Below are positions 32,470-41,269 of a DNA stretch of 64,000 nucleotides, one piece after another. The stretch is from Chondromyces crocatus (GTDB lineage Bacteria > Myxococcota_A > Polyangia > Polyangiales > Polyangiaceae). The position numbers were made by a program, and so were the translations under genes. Under the pieces are notes generated by a model, which worked only from the letters and a program-made list of their open reading frames with translations, was not told where the DNA came from and ran no database searches. Position 1 is the first letter of the stretch. The number at the start of each line of letters is the position of its first letter. The stretch covers positions 496,001-560,000 of the forward strand of contig NZ_CP012159.1 in NCBI RefSeq assembly GCF_001189295.1, in the 5' to 3' direction.

Positions 32470-33714
32470 ATGCCTGCGCTGCTCCGTGGAGGACTTTTGC
32501 AGAACGCTCGCTCCCTCAGTCCCTTCCTTTGCTTCATGGCCGCCGCGTCCCTCGCCGGGTGCGTCGGCGAGGCCGTCGACGACACGACGCAGGATCCGTC
32601 GATCGGCGAGTCGTCCCAGGGAATTCGAGGCGGCTACGAGACGAACGAGCACCCCGCCATCGTGGGGATCCTCGCACTCTTCGAGCGGGACAGCGCGCTC
32701 TGCACCGGCACGCTGATCGCCCCCAACGTCGTGCTCACCGCGCAGCACTGCGTCGCGGACATCGAGAACGACGTCAACGGCGGGGTTGCCTGCGGGCGCA
32801 CGACGTTCGGCGCGCCCTACCGCCCGGGCCAGTTCTTCGTCACGACCCGGCCCTCCCTCTCCGACGAGATGGAGGACTACGTCGCCGTGCGTGACGTGCT
32901 CGTGCCCGAGGGGCGCATCCAGGTCTGTGGTGACGACGTGGCGATCCTCGTCCTGGACCGACCCCTCACGGCAGAGGAGGCGGTCCCCGTCACCCCGCGC
33001 GTCGACGAGTCCCTCGTGAAGAACGAGCAGTACACGGCGCTCGGATACGGTGCGACGGACGACTTCGGCTCGGGCGCAGGCTCGCGACGACAGCGCGATG
33101 GGCTGACCGTCACCTGCGTCGCCGAGGCGTGCCCCGCGTTCTACGCAACCCCGGCGGAGTGGCAGGGGGACGCGGGCATCTGCCAGGGCGACTCCGGTGG
33201 ACCGGCCATCGACGCCGCAGGCCGGGTGGTGGGGGTCGCGTCCCGGGGGGCCGCAGAATGCGAACTCCCGATCTACGCCCACGTGTTCGCCTGGGCAGAC
33301 TGGCTGAAAGAGAAGACCGTCCACGCCGCAGGGCTCGCGGGCTACGAAGCACCGCCATGGACGCGGGGCACCCCCACCAACCCCGTCTACGAGGCGCCCA
33401 CCGGAGCGAGCTGCTCATCCGACGAAACGTGCGCTGGCGGCATCTGCCACGACGGCTACTGCTCTCGGCCTTGCACGGAACTGGCTGCATGCCCGAGCGG
33501 CTACACCTGCAAGACGGCCACCGACGCCGAGAGCGAGGAGGCCTTCTGCGCCAGGTCGGCCACCCCGCGCAGCGACGAGGACGCCAGTGCACAGAGCAGC
33601 GGTGCGCTCTGCAGCGTCGGATCGCCCGGGGAAGACCCCACCAAGCCGATTCCCTGGATCGTGAGCGGAGCAGTCGGCGCGCTCGCCCTGCTCCGGCGCC
33701 GACGCGCCTGCTGA
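32470..33714 (+). CDS. secreted trypsin-like protease with a MYXO-CTERM-like tail
   Basis: A 414-residue protease. From ATG 32470 the N-terminus contains FLCFMAAASLAGC, a lipoprotein or signal segment. The zymogen-like start IRGGYETNEHPAIVG is followed by the triad: His in VLTAQHCVAD, Asp in CGDDVAILVLD and Ser in CQGDSGGP. After the protease domain there is a Cys-rich region (SCSSDETCAGGICHDGYCSRPC) of the EGF-like/dickkopf type. The C-terminus is LCSVGSPGEDPTKPIP, WIVSGAVGALALL and RRRRAC: Cys, a membrane helix and a basic tail, as in MYXO-CTERM sorting signals. It is divergent from comEC; the 195-bp gap should hold both promoters. Confidence 0.87.
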   Translation: MPALLRGGLLQNARSLSPFLCFMAAASLAGCVGEAVDDTTQDPSIGESSQGIRGGYETNEHPAIVGILALFERDSALCTGTLIAPNVVLTAQHCVADIENDVNGGVACGRTTFGAPYRPGQFFVTTRPSLSDEMEDYVAVRDVLVPEGRIQVCGDDVAILVLDRPLTAEEAVPVTPRVDESLVKNEQYTALGYGATDDFGSGAGSRRQRDGLTVTCVAEACPAFYATPAEWQGDAGICQGDSGGPAIDAAGRVVGVASRGAAECELPIYAHVFAWADWLKEKTVHAAGLAGYEAPPWTRGTPTNPVYEAPTGASCSSDETCAGGICHDGYCSRPCTELAACPSGYTCKTATDAESEEAFCARSATPRSDEDASAQSSGALCSVGSPGEDPTKPIPWIVSGAVGALALLRRRRAC

Positions 33715-33721
33715 TGGTCGC

Positions 33722-34627
33722 TTGATCCAGAGCCGCCGTTCGACCCTCCTCGCCCTCGCTTCCTTCGCGCTCGCCGCCTGCGGCAAGCGCAAGGAGGAAG
33801 CCGCAACCACGCCCGGCGGGGCCCCTCGCGTGGTCTCCCTGTCTCCGAGCACCACCGAGGCGGTCTTCTCCCTCGGCGCGGGTCCAGCGCTCGTCGGCCG
33901 GTCGCGTTACTGCGACTCCCCTGCGGAGGCGAAGCGTCTTCCGGCGGTCGGCGGGTATGCCGATCCGAACGTGGAGGCGATCCTCGCGCTGCAGCCCACC
34001 CTCGTCGTTGGCGCTCGGGGTCCGGCGGGTCCCGCCCTCGAAGAGACGCTCCGCGCCCACGGCGTCGCCACCTTCTTCCCCGAGACCGAGTCCATCGCCC
34101 AGATCGAGCAGATGCTCCTGGATCTCGGCCAGCGTCTCGGGGTCGAGCCCGCAGCAACGCGCACCGTCGCCCGGATGCACACCCGCTGCGAGGCGGTCGA
34201 AGCCGCCGCGCAAGGACGCCCTCGGGTGCGCGTCGCCCTCCTCTTCGACGCCGGACCCCTCGTCGCCGCGGGCCCGGGCGGCTTCCCGGACGAGCTGCTC
34301 CGCCGCGTGGGTGGGGAGAACGTGATCACCCGCGGCGGCCCGTACCCGACACTGAGCATCGAGGCGCTCCTGGCGCTGGATCCAGAGGTCCTCCTCGACG
34401 CCACCGAGGTCCACGAGGGAGCCCCTGGTCCCTCGCGGCTGCTCGCGCTACGCGACACCCCTGGTTTCCGTGAACTCCGCGCCATGCGAGAAGGACACAT
34501 CCGTGTGCTCGACAGCGCCACCGCGCTCCGCCCTGGCCCGCGCATCTGCGACGGCCTCGCCGCGGTGGCACGCGCCGTTCACGGAGATGCCCTCGCTCTC
34601 CCCGCCTTGCCCGAGGAAGCTCCATGA
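33722..34627 (+). CDS. BtuF-like ABC transporter substrate-binding lipoprotein
   Basis: A 301-residue periplasmic binding protein of the cobalamin/siderophore (BtuF/FecB, type III) group. The TTG start 33722 gives MIQSRRSTLLALASFALAACG, a lipoprotein signal. The body begins PRVVSLSPSTTEAVFSLGAGPALVGRSRY and has DPNVEAILALQPTLVV, then a long helical linker and ENVITRGGPYPTLSIEALLALDPEVLLDATE. No permease or ATPase gene is adjacent, so the ligand is unproven: cobalamin, haem or iron chelates are the usual choices. Its TGA overlaps the ATG of tlyA in ATGA (34624-34627), suggesting translational coupling. Confidence 0.85.
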   Translation: MIQSRRSTLLALASFALAACGKRKEEAATTPGGAPRVVSLSPSTTEAVFSLGAGPALVGRSRYCDSPAEAKRLPAVGGYADPNVEAILALQPTLVVGARGPAGPALEETLRAHGVATFFPETESIAQIEQMLLDLGQRLGVEPAATRTVARMHTRCEAVEAAAQGRPRVRVALLFDAGPLVAAGPGGFPDELLRRVGGENVITRGGPYPTLSIEALLALDPEVLLDATEVHEGAPGPSRLLALRDTPGFRELRAMREGHIRVLDSATALRPGPRICDGLAAVARAVHGDALALPALPEEAP

Positions 34628-35376
34628 CCCGCGCGCGCGCCGACGCCCTCCTCGTCTCTTCCGGGCTCGCTGCCTCACGAACGCAAGCCCAGGCGCTGAT
34701 CATGGCCGGGCGCGTCACCACGGCGAGCCAGCGCATCGACAAACCCGGCACCCTCCTGCCCGGCGACACCCCCCTCTTCGTGGCGCCCGGGCCGCGCTTC
34801 GTCTCCCGGGGTGGTGAAAAGCTCGATCATGCGATCGCCGCGTTCACCGCGGTCGGCCTCACCGTGGAGGGAAAGTTCTGCCTCGACGTCGGTGCCTCCA
34901 CGGGCGGGTTCACCGACTGCCTGCTCCAGCGCGGCGCCGCGCGCGTGGTCGCCGTCGACGTCGGCTACGGCCAGCTCGCCGCCAGCTTGCGCACCGATCC
35001 GAGGGTCGACGTGCGCGAGCGCGTCAACGCACGCGACCTCCGCCCCGAAGACCTGGGCGCCCCGATCGACCTGGTCGTCGTCGACGCATCGTTCATCGGC
35101 ATCGGCAAGCTCATCGACGCCATCGCCACCTTGCTGCGGCCCGGCGGTGAGCTGGTGGCCCTGATCAAGCCCCAGTTCGAAGCAGGACGCCGCGCCGTCG
35201 CCCGGGGTCGCGGCGTCATCCGCGACGAGGCCACGCGCCTCGAAGCCGTCGCCACGGCGCGCCACGACGTCGAAGCCGCAAAGTTCGACGTCCTCGCCGA
35301 GGAAGACAGCGCACTGCGTGGCCCCAAGGGCAATCTGGAGCGCTTCCTGTACGCCCGGCGCCGGGATGGGGGCTGA
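34624..35376 (+). CDS. tlyA: TlyA-family rRNA 2'-O-methyltransferase/haemolysin-like protein
   Basis: A 250-residue protein of the TlyA family: an N-terminal S4 RNA-binding domain (RADALLVSSGLAASRTQAQALIMAG) then a Rossmann methyltransferase with the FtsJ-like motif CLDVGASTGGFTDCLLQRG, followed by VVAVDVGYGQLA and DLVVVDASFIG. Members modify rRNA and are required for capreomycin sensitivity in mycobacteria; haemolysin names are historical. Length matches. The final part KGNLERFLYARR is also typical. An 8-bp inverted repeat lies 10 nt after the stop. Confidence 0.9.
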   Translation: MTRARADALLVSSGLAASRTQAQALIMAGRVTTASQRIDKPGTLLPGDTPLFVAPGPRFVSRGGEKLDHAIAAFTAVGLTVEGKFCLDVGASTGGFTDCLLQRGAARVVAVDVGYGQLAASLRTDPRVDVRERVNARDLRPEDLGAPIDLVVVDASFIGIGKLIDAIATLLRPGGELVALIKPQFEAGRRAVARGRGVIRDEATRLEAVATARHDVEAAKFDVLAEEDSALRGPKGNLERFLYARRRDGG

Positions 35377-35386
35377 CGGCCCCGGC

Positions 35387-35416
35387 CCTTGGTGGTAAAC
35401 GCTGGCTACACCAAGG
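35387..35416. promoter_or_regulatory. inverted repeat between tlyA and the branched-chain amino-acid binding gene
   Basis: CCTTGGTG (35387-35394) and CACCAAGG (35409-35416) form a perfect 8-bp inverted repeat with a 14-nt spacer, 10 nt after the tlyA stop and 75 nt before the next start. It could be an operator for the transport genes or a weak terminator; no T-run follows. Confidence 0.35.
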
Positions 35417-35491
35417 AATTCTCGTCGCCTTCGGGCGCCGGACCGAACGGTGGGTCGCCGAGCACGGCGCCCCCGAAGGGGAAGAGGGGAG

Positions 35492-36697
35492 ATGCTCGGA
35501 CGTCGTCGTTGGATGCACATGATCGCGAGTGGAATTGCGATCAGCGCCTTGTCGCTCGGGTGTTCGAACAAGGGCGGCGCGGACGGCGCCGGATCGGGTC
35601 GTAGCGCCGCGAACGCGTCCGAGTGGAAGGTCGGCGCCTACGTGAGCCTCTCCGGCGAAGACACCGCCTTCGGCACGGACAGCAAGGAAGGCATCGAGCT
35701 CGCCGTCGAGGAGATCAACAAGGCCGGCGGCCCGAAGGGCAAGCCGATCAAGATCCTCTTCGAGGACGACAAATCGAAGCCCGAAGAGGCGACCAACAAA
35801 GTCCTCCAGCTCATCGACCGGGACCACGTGATCGCGATCCTCGGCGAGGTCGCCTCCGCGCGCTCACGCGCCGGCGGAATCGTCGCCAACAAGAAGAAGA
35901 TCCCGATGATCACCCCCTCGTCGACGCACCCGGACGTCACGAAAGATCGCCCCTTCGTCTTCCGCGCCTGCTTCACCGACGACGTGCAGGGCCGCATGGG
36001 CGCTCGCTTCGTCGTGAACGAGCTGAAGAAGAAGAAGATCGCGCTCCTCTTCGCCTCCGACGACCTCTACTCCTCGGGCCTCGCCACCGAGTTCCGCGAC
36101 GAGGCGAAGAAGCTCGGCGCCGAGATCGTGATCGAGAAGAAGTTCCTCAAGAAAGAGACGAACTTCACGACCTACATCAACGAGATCAAGTCGGCCAACC
36201 CCGAGATCATCTACGCCCCCATCTACTACAACGCGATGGCCCCCATCGCCCGCCAGGCCAAGGCCGCCGGTGTCCCCGGCAGCATGTTCATGGGCGGCGA
36301 CGGCTGGGACGCGCTCGAACTGGTGCGCGACGCTGGCGAAGAGATGGAAGGCGCCTACTTCACCAGCCACTTCGCCCCCGACGTCCCCTGGCCCAACTCC
36401 AAGGACTTCGTCGAGAAGTACAAGGCGCGCTACGGCGGCAGGACCCCCTCCGCCATCGCTGCCATGGCCTACGACGCCACCCGTCTCCTCGCCGACGCCA
36501 TCGGCCGCGCCAAGGCCGACACGCCCGAAGCCGTCCGCGACGCGATCGCGGAGACCAAGGGCTTCCAGGGCGCGACCGGGACCATCAACATCGACAGCGA
36601 GCGCAACGCCGACAAGCCGATCGTCGTCGTCCAGATCAAGAACAAGCAGTTCACCTTCCACAGCGCCGTCGGCACCAACGCCCCCGCACAGCCCTAG
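35492..36697 (+). CDS. branched-chain amino-acid ABC transporter binding lipoprotein
   Basis: A 401-residue type I periplasmic binding protein of the LivJ/LivK family. From ATG 35492 (GAAGAGGGGAG upstream) the N-terminus MLGRRRWMHMIASGIAISALSLGC is a lipoprotein signal. The body shows KVGAYVSLSGEDTAFGTDSKEGIELAVEEINKA (split here as the conserved opening), IAILGEVASARSRAGG, PMITPSSTHPDVT, KKKIALLFASDDLYSSGL and MFMGGDGWDALELV. Likely ligands are Leu/Ile/Val or another amino acid or amide. Only the permease LivH follows; LivM and both ATPases are missing here, so partners must be elsewhere. Confidence 0.85.
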   Translation: MLGRRRWMHMIASGIAISALSLGCSNKGGADGAGSGRSAANASEWKVGAYVSLSGEDTAFGTDSKEGIELAVEEINKAGGPKGKPIKILFEDDKSKPEEATNKVLQLIDRDHVIAILGEVASARSRAGGIVANKKKIPMITPSSTHPDVTKDRPFVFRACFTDDVQGRMGARFVVNELKKKKIALLFASDDLYSSGLATEFRDEAKKLGAEIVIEKKFLKKETNFTTYINEIKSANPEIIYAPIYYNAMAPIARQAKAAGVPGSMFMGGDGWDALELVRDAGEEMEGAYFTSHFAPDVPWPNSKDFVEKYKARYGGRTPSAIAAMAYDATRLLADAIGRAKADTPEAVRDAIAETKGFQGATGTINIDSERNADKPIVVVQIKNKQFTFHSAVGTNAPAQP

Positions 36698-36721
36698 CCC
36701 GGCCCCCTCCCCGAGAGCCCC

Positions 36722-37603
36722 ATGAAGATCTTGAGCGCCCTGGTCACCGGGATCGCGCAGGGGTCGATGATCGCCCTCATCGCCCTCGGCTACACGATGG
36801 TCTACGGCATCCTCAAGCTCATCAACTTCGCGCACAGCGAGGTGTTCATGATGAGCGCCTTCATCGGCCTGTTCGCCATCACGGCGTTCGGTGGCGCCGA
36901 CGCCCCCCTCGTCGCCGGCGTCGGCGGCATCCTGTGCGCCATGGCCTTCGCCGGCGTCCTCGGCGTCCTCGTCGAGCGGATCGCCTACGCCCCGCTCCGC
37001 AAGCGCGGCCGGGGCCTGTCGAACACGCGCATCACGCCGCTCGTCACCGCCCTCGGGATGAGCGTGCTCCTGCAGAACGTCGCCCAGCTCCTGTTCACGG
37101 CGCGCTACCGCAACTACCCCCAGCTCCTGCCCATCGAGCACACCCGCAAGATCATCTTCGTCACCGCCCTCGTGGTGATGATCGGCCTCGAACTCCTCGT
37201 GAAACGCACCTGGATGGGCAAGGCCATGCGCGCCATCAGCATGAACCCGGAAGCCGCGCGGCTCATGGGCATCAAGACCCACCGGGTCATCGCCATCACC
37301 TTCGTCACGGGCTCGATGCTCGCTGCCATCGGCGCCGTGCTCTTCTGCCTCGACCAGTCGCCCGTCTACCCCACCGCCGGCGTGGTCATCGGGACCCGCG
37401 CCTTCGTCGCCGCCGTCATCGGGGGCATCGGCAACATCACCGGCGCGATGCTCGGCGGCCTCCTCATCGGCGTCATCGGCGAGCTGACCAAGCTGACACC
37501 GTATTCCGGCCTCCAGGATGTCCTGGTCTTCGCCGCGCTGATCGTCGTGCTCCTGGTGCGTCCGACGGGCCTCCTGGGCAAGCCGGGCACCGAGAAGGTG
37601 TAG
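36722..37603 (+). CDS. livH: branched-chain amino-acid ABC transporter permease (LivH type)
   Basis: A 293-residue inner-membrane protein with about eight helices. The start ILSALVTGIAQGSMIALIAL followed by YTMVYGILKLINFAHSEVFM is the conserved LivH opening. The typical AMRAISMNPEAARLMGIK loop, the ITFVTGSMLAAIGAVLFC helix and GGIGNITGAMLGGLLIG also match. It starts 25 bp after the binding-protein gene and is clearly in one operon with it. A second permease and the ATPases are absent nearby. Confidence 0.92.
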   Translation: MKILSALVTGIAQGSMIALIALGYTMVYGILKLINFAHSEVFMMSAFIGLFAITAFGGADAPLVAGVGGILCAMAFAGVLGVLVERIAYAPLRKRGRGLSNTRITPLVTALGMSVLLQNVAQLLFTARYRNYPQLLPIEHTRKIIFVTALVVMIGLELLVKRTWMGKAMRAISMNPEAARLMGIKTHRVIAITFVTGSMLAAIGAVLFCLDQSPVYPTAGVVIGTRAFVAAVIGGIGNITGAMLGGLLIGVIGELTKLTPYSGLQDVLVFAALIVVLLVRPTGLLGKPGTEKV

Positions 37604-37631
37604 TCGCCCGGAGAGGCGCTATGCTTGCGGG

Positions 37632-38240
37632 ATGAAGCCGCTCGCCCTGGGTCTCTTCGCGCTGGCGCTGGGCTGCAGCGCCGGTCCGCCCGCGAACTGG
37701 GCGCGCGGCGGAGCGCTCCTCGACCTCCCGCGCGCCCGGTGGGTGCTCGGGTCCGGCGCGGTGGACATCCTGCCCGACGGCCGCATCCTGCTGAACGGGC
37801 AGCACGAGTTCACCCTCGACCGCGGGGGTCGGTTCTACGATCTCGAAGGCGAACCGCTTGCGCTCCTCGAGCCGGATGGCCGGGTCGTCGGCCCTGGTGA
37901 CGCCGATCTCGGCCGGGTGGGGGCCTTGCACGCCTCACTCCCGGAAGAGAAGACCGCGTGGCTCTCCGTCGCACAGACGGGGGTGGTGATCCGCTACGAC
38001 GACGAAGGCGAGCGCTTCGCGTTCGGCGTCTGGATGGGCTGCAACGTCAACCTGTACACCCACCAGGCCTGCACGCTGGTCACCCACCTCATCGGCCTGC
38101 GCATCCGCGCGGTGGAGCGCTCGGGACCACGCTACATGCCCGGCATGGGCTATCCGGGGGTGGGAGCGCCCGGCATGGGTGTCGGCGTCGGCGTCGGTGT
38201 CGGTGTCGGCGTCGGTGTCGGCGGCGGCCTCGGCCCGTGA
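37632..38240 (+). CDS. hypothetical lipoprotein with a Val-Gly tail
   Basis: A 202-residue lipoprotein (MKPLALGLFALALGC, Cys15). The middle part (DLPRARWVLGSGAVDILPDGRILL; TLDRGGRFYDLEG; AVDLG-like strands) is beta-rich and reads like propeller or MORN-like blades; I cannot name a family. A pair of Cys (WMGCNVNLYTHQACTLV) could be disulphide bonded. The tail GVGVGVGVGVGVGG is coded by a GGTGTCGGCGTC microsatellite and may vary. It lies 28 bp after livH and may be co-transcribed, but a link to transport is only positional. Confidence 0.6.
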   Translation: MKPLALGLFALALGCSAGPPANWARGGALLDLPRARWVLGSGAVDILPDGRILLNGQHEFTLDRGGRFYDLEGEPLALLEPDGRVVGPGDADLGRVGALHASLPEEKTAWLSVAQTGVVIRYDDEGERFAFGVWMGCNVNLYTHQACTLVTHLIGLRIRAVERSGPRYMPGMGYPGVGAPGMGVGVGVGVGVGVGVGGGLGP

Positions 38241-38298
38241 TGGCGAAAGCGCGGGTCTCGGCGTGCTCCGAGGCCCCGTAGCGCCGAGGTGAACCGAG

Positions 38299-38316
38299 AC
38301 CGAGCGCGCGCTCGGT
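38299..38316. terminator. perfect palindrome between convergent genes
   Basis: ACCGAGCGCGCGCTCGGT (18 bp, 9+9) is a perfect inverted repeat that folds with a 7-bp stem and a 4-nt loop, placed in the 86-bp gap between the convergent lipoprotein and sdhB genes. It may terminate transcription from both sides. No T-run follows. Confidence 0.5.
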
Positions 38317-38326
38317 AACAGCTCGC

Positions 38327-39199
38327 CTACTTCAAAAGCCAGCCGAACAAGAGGTGCTTGGTCGCATCGCGGGACACCGACGCGATCGAGTCCACGAGCG
38401 GAATCTCTTTCGGGCACACCTCCACGCAGTTCTGCGACTTGCCGCAGTCGGTCACACCGCCCTCCCCCATCACCGACTCCAGCCGAGCGGTCTTCTGCAG
38501 CTTGCCCGTCGGATGCAGGTTGTAGAGGCGCACCAGGCTGATCGCGAACGCACCCACGAAGTCGTTCGAAGGCCCGTACTGCGGGCACGCCTCGACACAG
38601 CAGCCGCACGTCATGCAGCGCGAGAGCGGGTAGCGCTCCTGCTGTGCTTCCGGTGACTCACGCGGACCAGGGCCAATCTCGTGCGTCCCATCGATGTCGA
38701 TCCACGCGTGGACCCGCTTCATGTCCTCGAACATCCGACCGCGATCGACGATCAGATCCCGCACCAGCGGGAACTTCGACATGGGCTCGATGGTGATCAC
38801 CTCACCCTTCGGCGCGAGGGCATCGACCAGCGTCGAGCAGGCCTGACGCACCCGCCCGTTCACCACCATCGTGCATGCACCGCAGACCTCCTCCAGACAC
38901 ACCGCCTCCCAGACCACCGGCGCGACCTCCTGGCCATCCGCCGTGCGCGGGTCCTTCTGGATCTGCTGGAGCGCACTGATCACGTTCATGCGCGGCAGGT
39001 AGGCGACCTTGAACTCCTCCCAGCGGCCCGTCTCGGGCCGATCCGGCGCATCCTGCCGCCGGATGCGGAGATGCACCACCCGCCCGCTCCCCTGCGGTGC
39101 GTCGGCGTGCTCGCTCGCGGACGCCGCGCCGGCCCTGCCCTTCCTCCCGGCCCCGCGCTTCGCCGCCCGCTCTCCGCTCGCCTCGCTCGCGTCCGTCAT
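38327..39199 (-). CDS. sdhB: succinate dehydrogenase/fumarate reductase iron-sulphur subunit
   Basis: A 290-residue electron-transfer subunit. The plant-ferredoxin domain carries the [2Fe-2S] ligands in AVCLEEVCGACTMVVNG followed by RQACSTL. The C-terminal domain carries the [4Fe-4S]/[3Fe-4S] cysteines in CMTCGCCVEACPQYGP and NCVEVCPKEIPL. An 80-residue N-terminal extension (SEASGERAAKRGAGRKGRA) precedes the domain and is unusual. It is the last gene of sdhCAB; its ATG (39199) overlaps the SdhA stop in ATGA. Confidence 0.93.
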   Translation of the reverse strand: MTDASEASGERAAKRGAGRKGRAGAASASEHADAPQGSGRVVHLRIRRQDAPDRPETGRWEEFKVAYLPRMNVISALQQIQKDPRTADGQEVAPVVWEAVCLEEVCGACTMVVNGRVRQACSTLVDALAPKGEVITIEPMSKFPLVRDLIVDRGRMFEDMKRVHAWIDIDGTHEIGPGPRESPEAQQERYPLSRCMTCGCCVEACPQYGPSNDFVGAFAISLVRLYNLHPTGKLQKTARLESVMGEGGVTDCGKSQNCVEVCPKEIPLVDSIASVSRDATKHLLFGWLLK

Positions 39200-41223
39200 G
39201 ACGACGCCCCCTCCTGCTCCGCCGTGCTCTTCGCGCTCGCCGCGCCGGCGTGCTCGTAGCGGCGCTCCCGGGGTACCACCAGCGAGGTATCCACCGCATC
39301 CGTCACGTGCACCCTCTCACCAGCGCAAACGTAATCGAAGGACCGCACGAAGCGCACCTCGCCCGGCCCGGCGTGCTGCACCAGCGTGGTGCGCAGCCAC
39401 TCCGCGTCATTCCGCTGCGGAAAATCCGGCTTGAAGTGCGCACCCCGGGACTCGTCCCGCCGCATCGCCCCCTCGGCCACCACCCGCGCCAGCACGATCA
39501 TGTTCTCCAGGTGACGCACGAACGGCGCCCCCTGGTTCACCCGCGGCGCGGCGTCGGTGCAGCGCACCCGCTTCACCCGCTCCTCCATCTCACCGAGTTC
39601 GGCGAGCACGCCGGACAGGAGCCCATTGTCACGCTCGATGGTGCAGTCGCGGAGCATGAGTTCGCCCAGGTCTGCATGCAGACGGTAAGCGTTCTCGATG
39701 TCCCCCTCGCTGTGCTTCTCCATCCGGTTCTGCGTGAGGATGCGCTGGTACGTCGCCTCGTGACGCCTCTCCGCCTCCTCGAAGACGGAACGCGGAACAT
39801 CGAACGCACTGCGGCGCAGGCCCTTCCGGTAGCTCGCCACCGCAGGCCCGGCGACCATCCCCGCATAGAGGCACGAGAGGAGCGAGTTGGCACCGAGTCG
39901 ATTCGCTCCGTGATACTGGTACTCCACCTCGCCGACCGCATAGAGACCGGGAATGCTGGTCGCCTGGTTCCTGGGCGATCCCACCTTCAGCGACCCGCTC
40001 GCATCCGCCTCGAAATCGACCCAGAGACCGCCCATCGAATAGTGCACGGCCGGAAAGACCCGCATCGGGTTCCTGTACGGATCGACGCCCGCGAACTTCT
40101 CGTAGATCTCCAGCACGCCAGCCAGACGATCCCGCAGGAACTTCTCGTCCTTGTGGGTCAGGTCCAGGTAGACCTCGAGTTCATTGCGCCCCGTGTCTGG
40201 GCTGAAGACACCGCGCCGTTCGTGGAAACAGGTCTTGAAGATCGCGCGGGAAGCAATGTCGCGGGGAACGAGGTTGCCGTAGCCCGGGTACATCCGCTCC
40301 AGGATGTAGTCGCGCTCGCGCTCGGGGATCTCCTTCGGATCGCGGCGATCCCGGACATCCTTCGGCACCCAGACACGCCCCCCTTCCCCGCGCGCGCTCT
40401 CCGAGATCAACCGCAGCTTGTCCGCCCCCGGGATGGCCGTCGGGTGGACCTGGATGAACTCACCGTTCGCGTAGACGGCCCCCTGCTGGTACACGGCCGA
40501 AGCCGCAGTCCCCGTGCAGATCACGCTCATCGTCGACCGACCGAAGAGCATGCCGCAGCCTCCCGTCGCGAGGACCACCGCATCCCCGGTGAAGGCCCGG
40601 ATCTGCATCGACTTGAGATCCTGCGCGACACAGCCGACACAGGTGCCAGCCTCATCGAGCACGGCGCCGAGAAAATCCCAGTGCTCGAACTTGCGCACCA
40701 TCCTCTCGCCTGGAATCCCCACGCCCAGCTCGTCTTTGACGTCGACGACCTCGTAACGGCGCACCTGCTCGTCGAGCGCGTAGAGCAGCTGCTGGCCCGT
40801 GGTCGCGCCCGCGAAGGCGGTGCGGTGGTAGAGCGTGCCCCCGAAGCGGCGGAAATCGAGCAACCCCTCCGGGGTCCGGTTGAAGGGGACACCCATCCGG
40901 TCGAGCATGTGCACGATGCCCGGAGCCGCGTCGGCCATGCCCTTGACCGGAGGCTGGTTCGCGAGGAAATCCCCCCCGTAGGCCGTCTCTTCGAGATGAA
41001 TCTGCGCGCTGTCCCCTTCGCCCTTGGTGTTGACCGAAGCGTTGATCCCGCCCTGCGCACACGCCGAGTGCGAGCGCTTCACCGGAACGAGAGAGACGAG
41101 ATCGACCGGAACCCCGGCCTCGCAGAGCTTGATGGTGGTCATCAGCCCGGCGAGCCCGCCACCGACGACCACCACCCGCCGGATCTTTCCCCCCTCACGC
41201 TTGATCATGTTCTTCGCGGCCAT
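39196..41223 (-). CDS. sdhA: succinate dehydrogenase/fumarate reductase flavoprotein subunit
   Basis: A 675-residue catalytic subunit that oxidises succinate to fumarate with FAD. From ATG 41223 (MAAKNMIKREGGKIRR) the FAD motif VVVVGGGLAGLMTTIKLCEAG is followed by the conserved SHSACAQGGINAS region, GEGDSAQIHLEET and HPTAIPGADKLRLISES, and later RNPMRVFPAVHYSMGGLWVDF and GANRLGANSLLSCLYAG. Length and motifs fit. An upstream in-frame extension to 41472 is Arg/Ser-rich and ignored. The operon order C-A-B without sdhD matches the cytochrome b558 type seen in delta-proteobacteria. Confidence 0.95.
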   Translation of the reverse strand: MAAKNMIKREGGKIRRVVVVGGGLAGLMTTIKLCEAGVPVDLVSLVPVKRSHSACAQGGINASVNTKGEGDSAQIHLEETAYGGDFLANQPPVKGMADAAPGIVHMLDRMGVPFNRTPEGLLDFRRFGGTLYHRTAFAGATTGQQLLYALDEQVRRYEVVDVKDELGVGIPGERMVRKFEHWDFLGAVLDEAGTCVGCVAQDLKSMQIRAFTGDAVVLATGGCGMLFGRSTMSVICTGTAASAVYQQGAVYANGEFIQVHPTAIPGADKLRLISESARGEGGRVWVPKDVRDRRDPKEIPERERDYILERMYPGYGNLVPRDIASRAIFKTCFHERRGVFSPDTGRNELEVYLDLTHKDEKFLRDRLAGVLEIYEKFAGVDPYRNPMRVFPAVHYSMGGLWVDFEADASGSLKVGSPRNQATSIPGLYAVGEVEYQYHGANRLGANSLLSCLYAGMVAGPAVASYRKGLRRSAFDVPRSVFEEAERRHEATYQRILTQNRMEKHSEGDIENAYRLHADLGELMLRDCTIERDNGLLSGVLAELGEMEERVKRVRCTDAAPRVNQGAPFVRHLENMIVLARVVAEGAMRRDESRGAHFKPDFPQRNDAEWLRTTLVQHAGPGEVRFVRSFDYVCAGERVHVTDAVDTSLVVPRERRYEHAGAASAKSTAEQEGASS

Positions 41224-41269
41224 GGTCGAACCCGTCGTGTGACGCCGCGGCGTCGCGGCCTGGTGGGAA

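Noticed and set aside
35623-37635. 670-codon forward gene rich in Arg and His
   Set aside because: It is a shifted frame over the binding-protein and permease genes.
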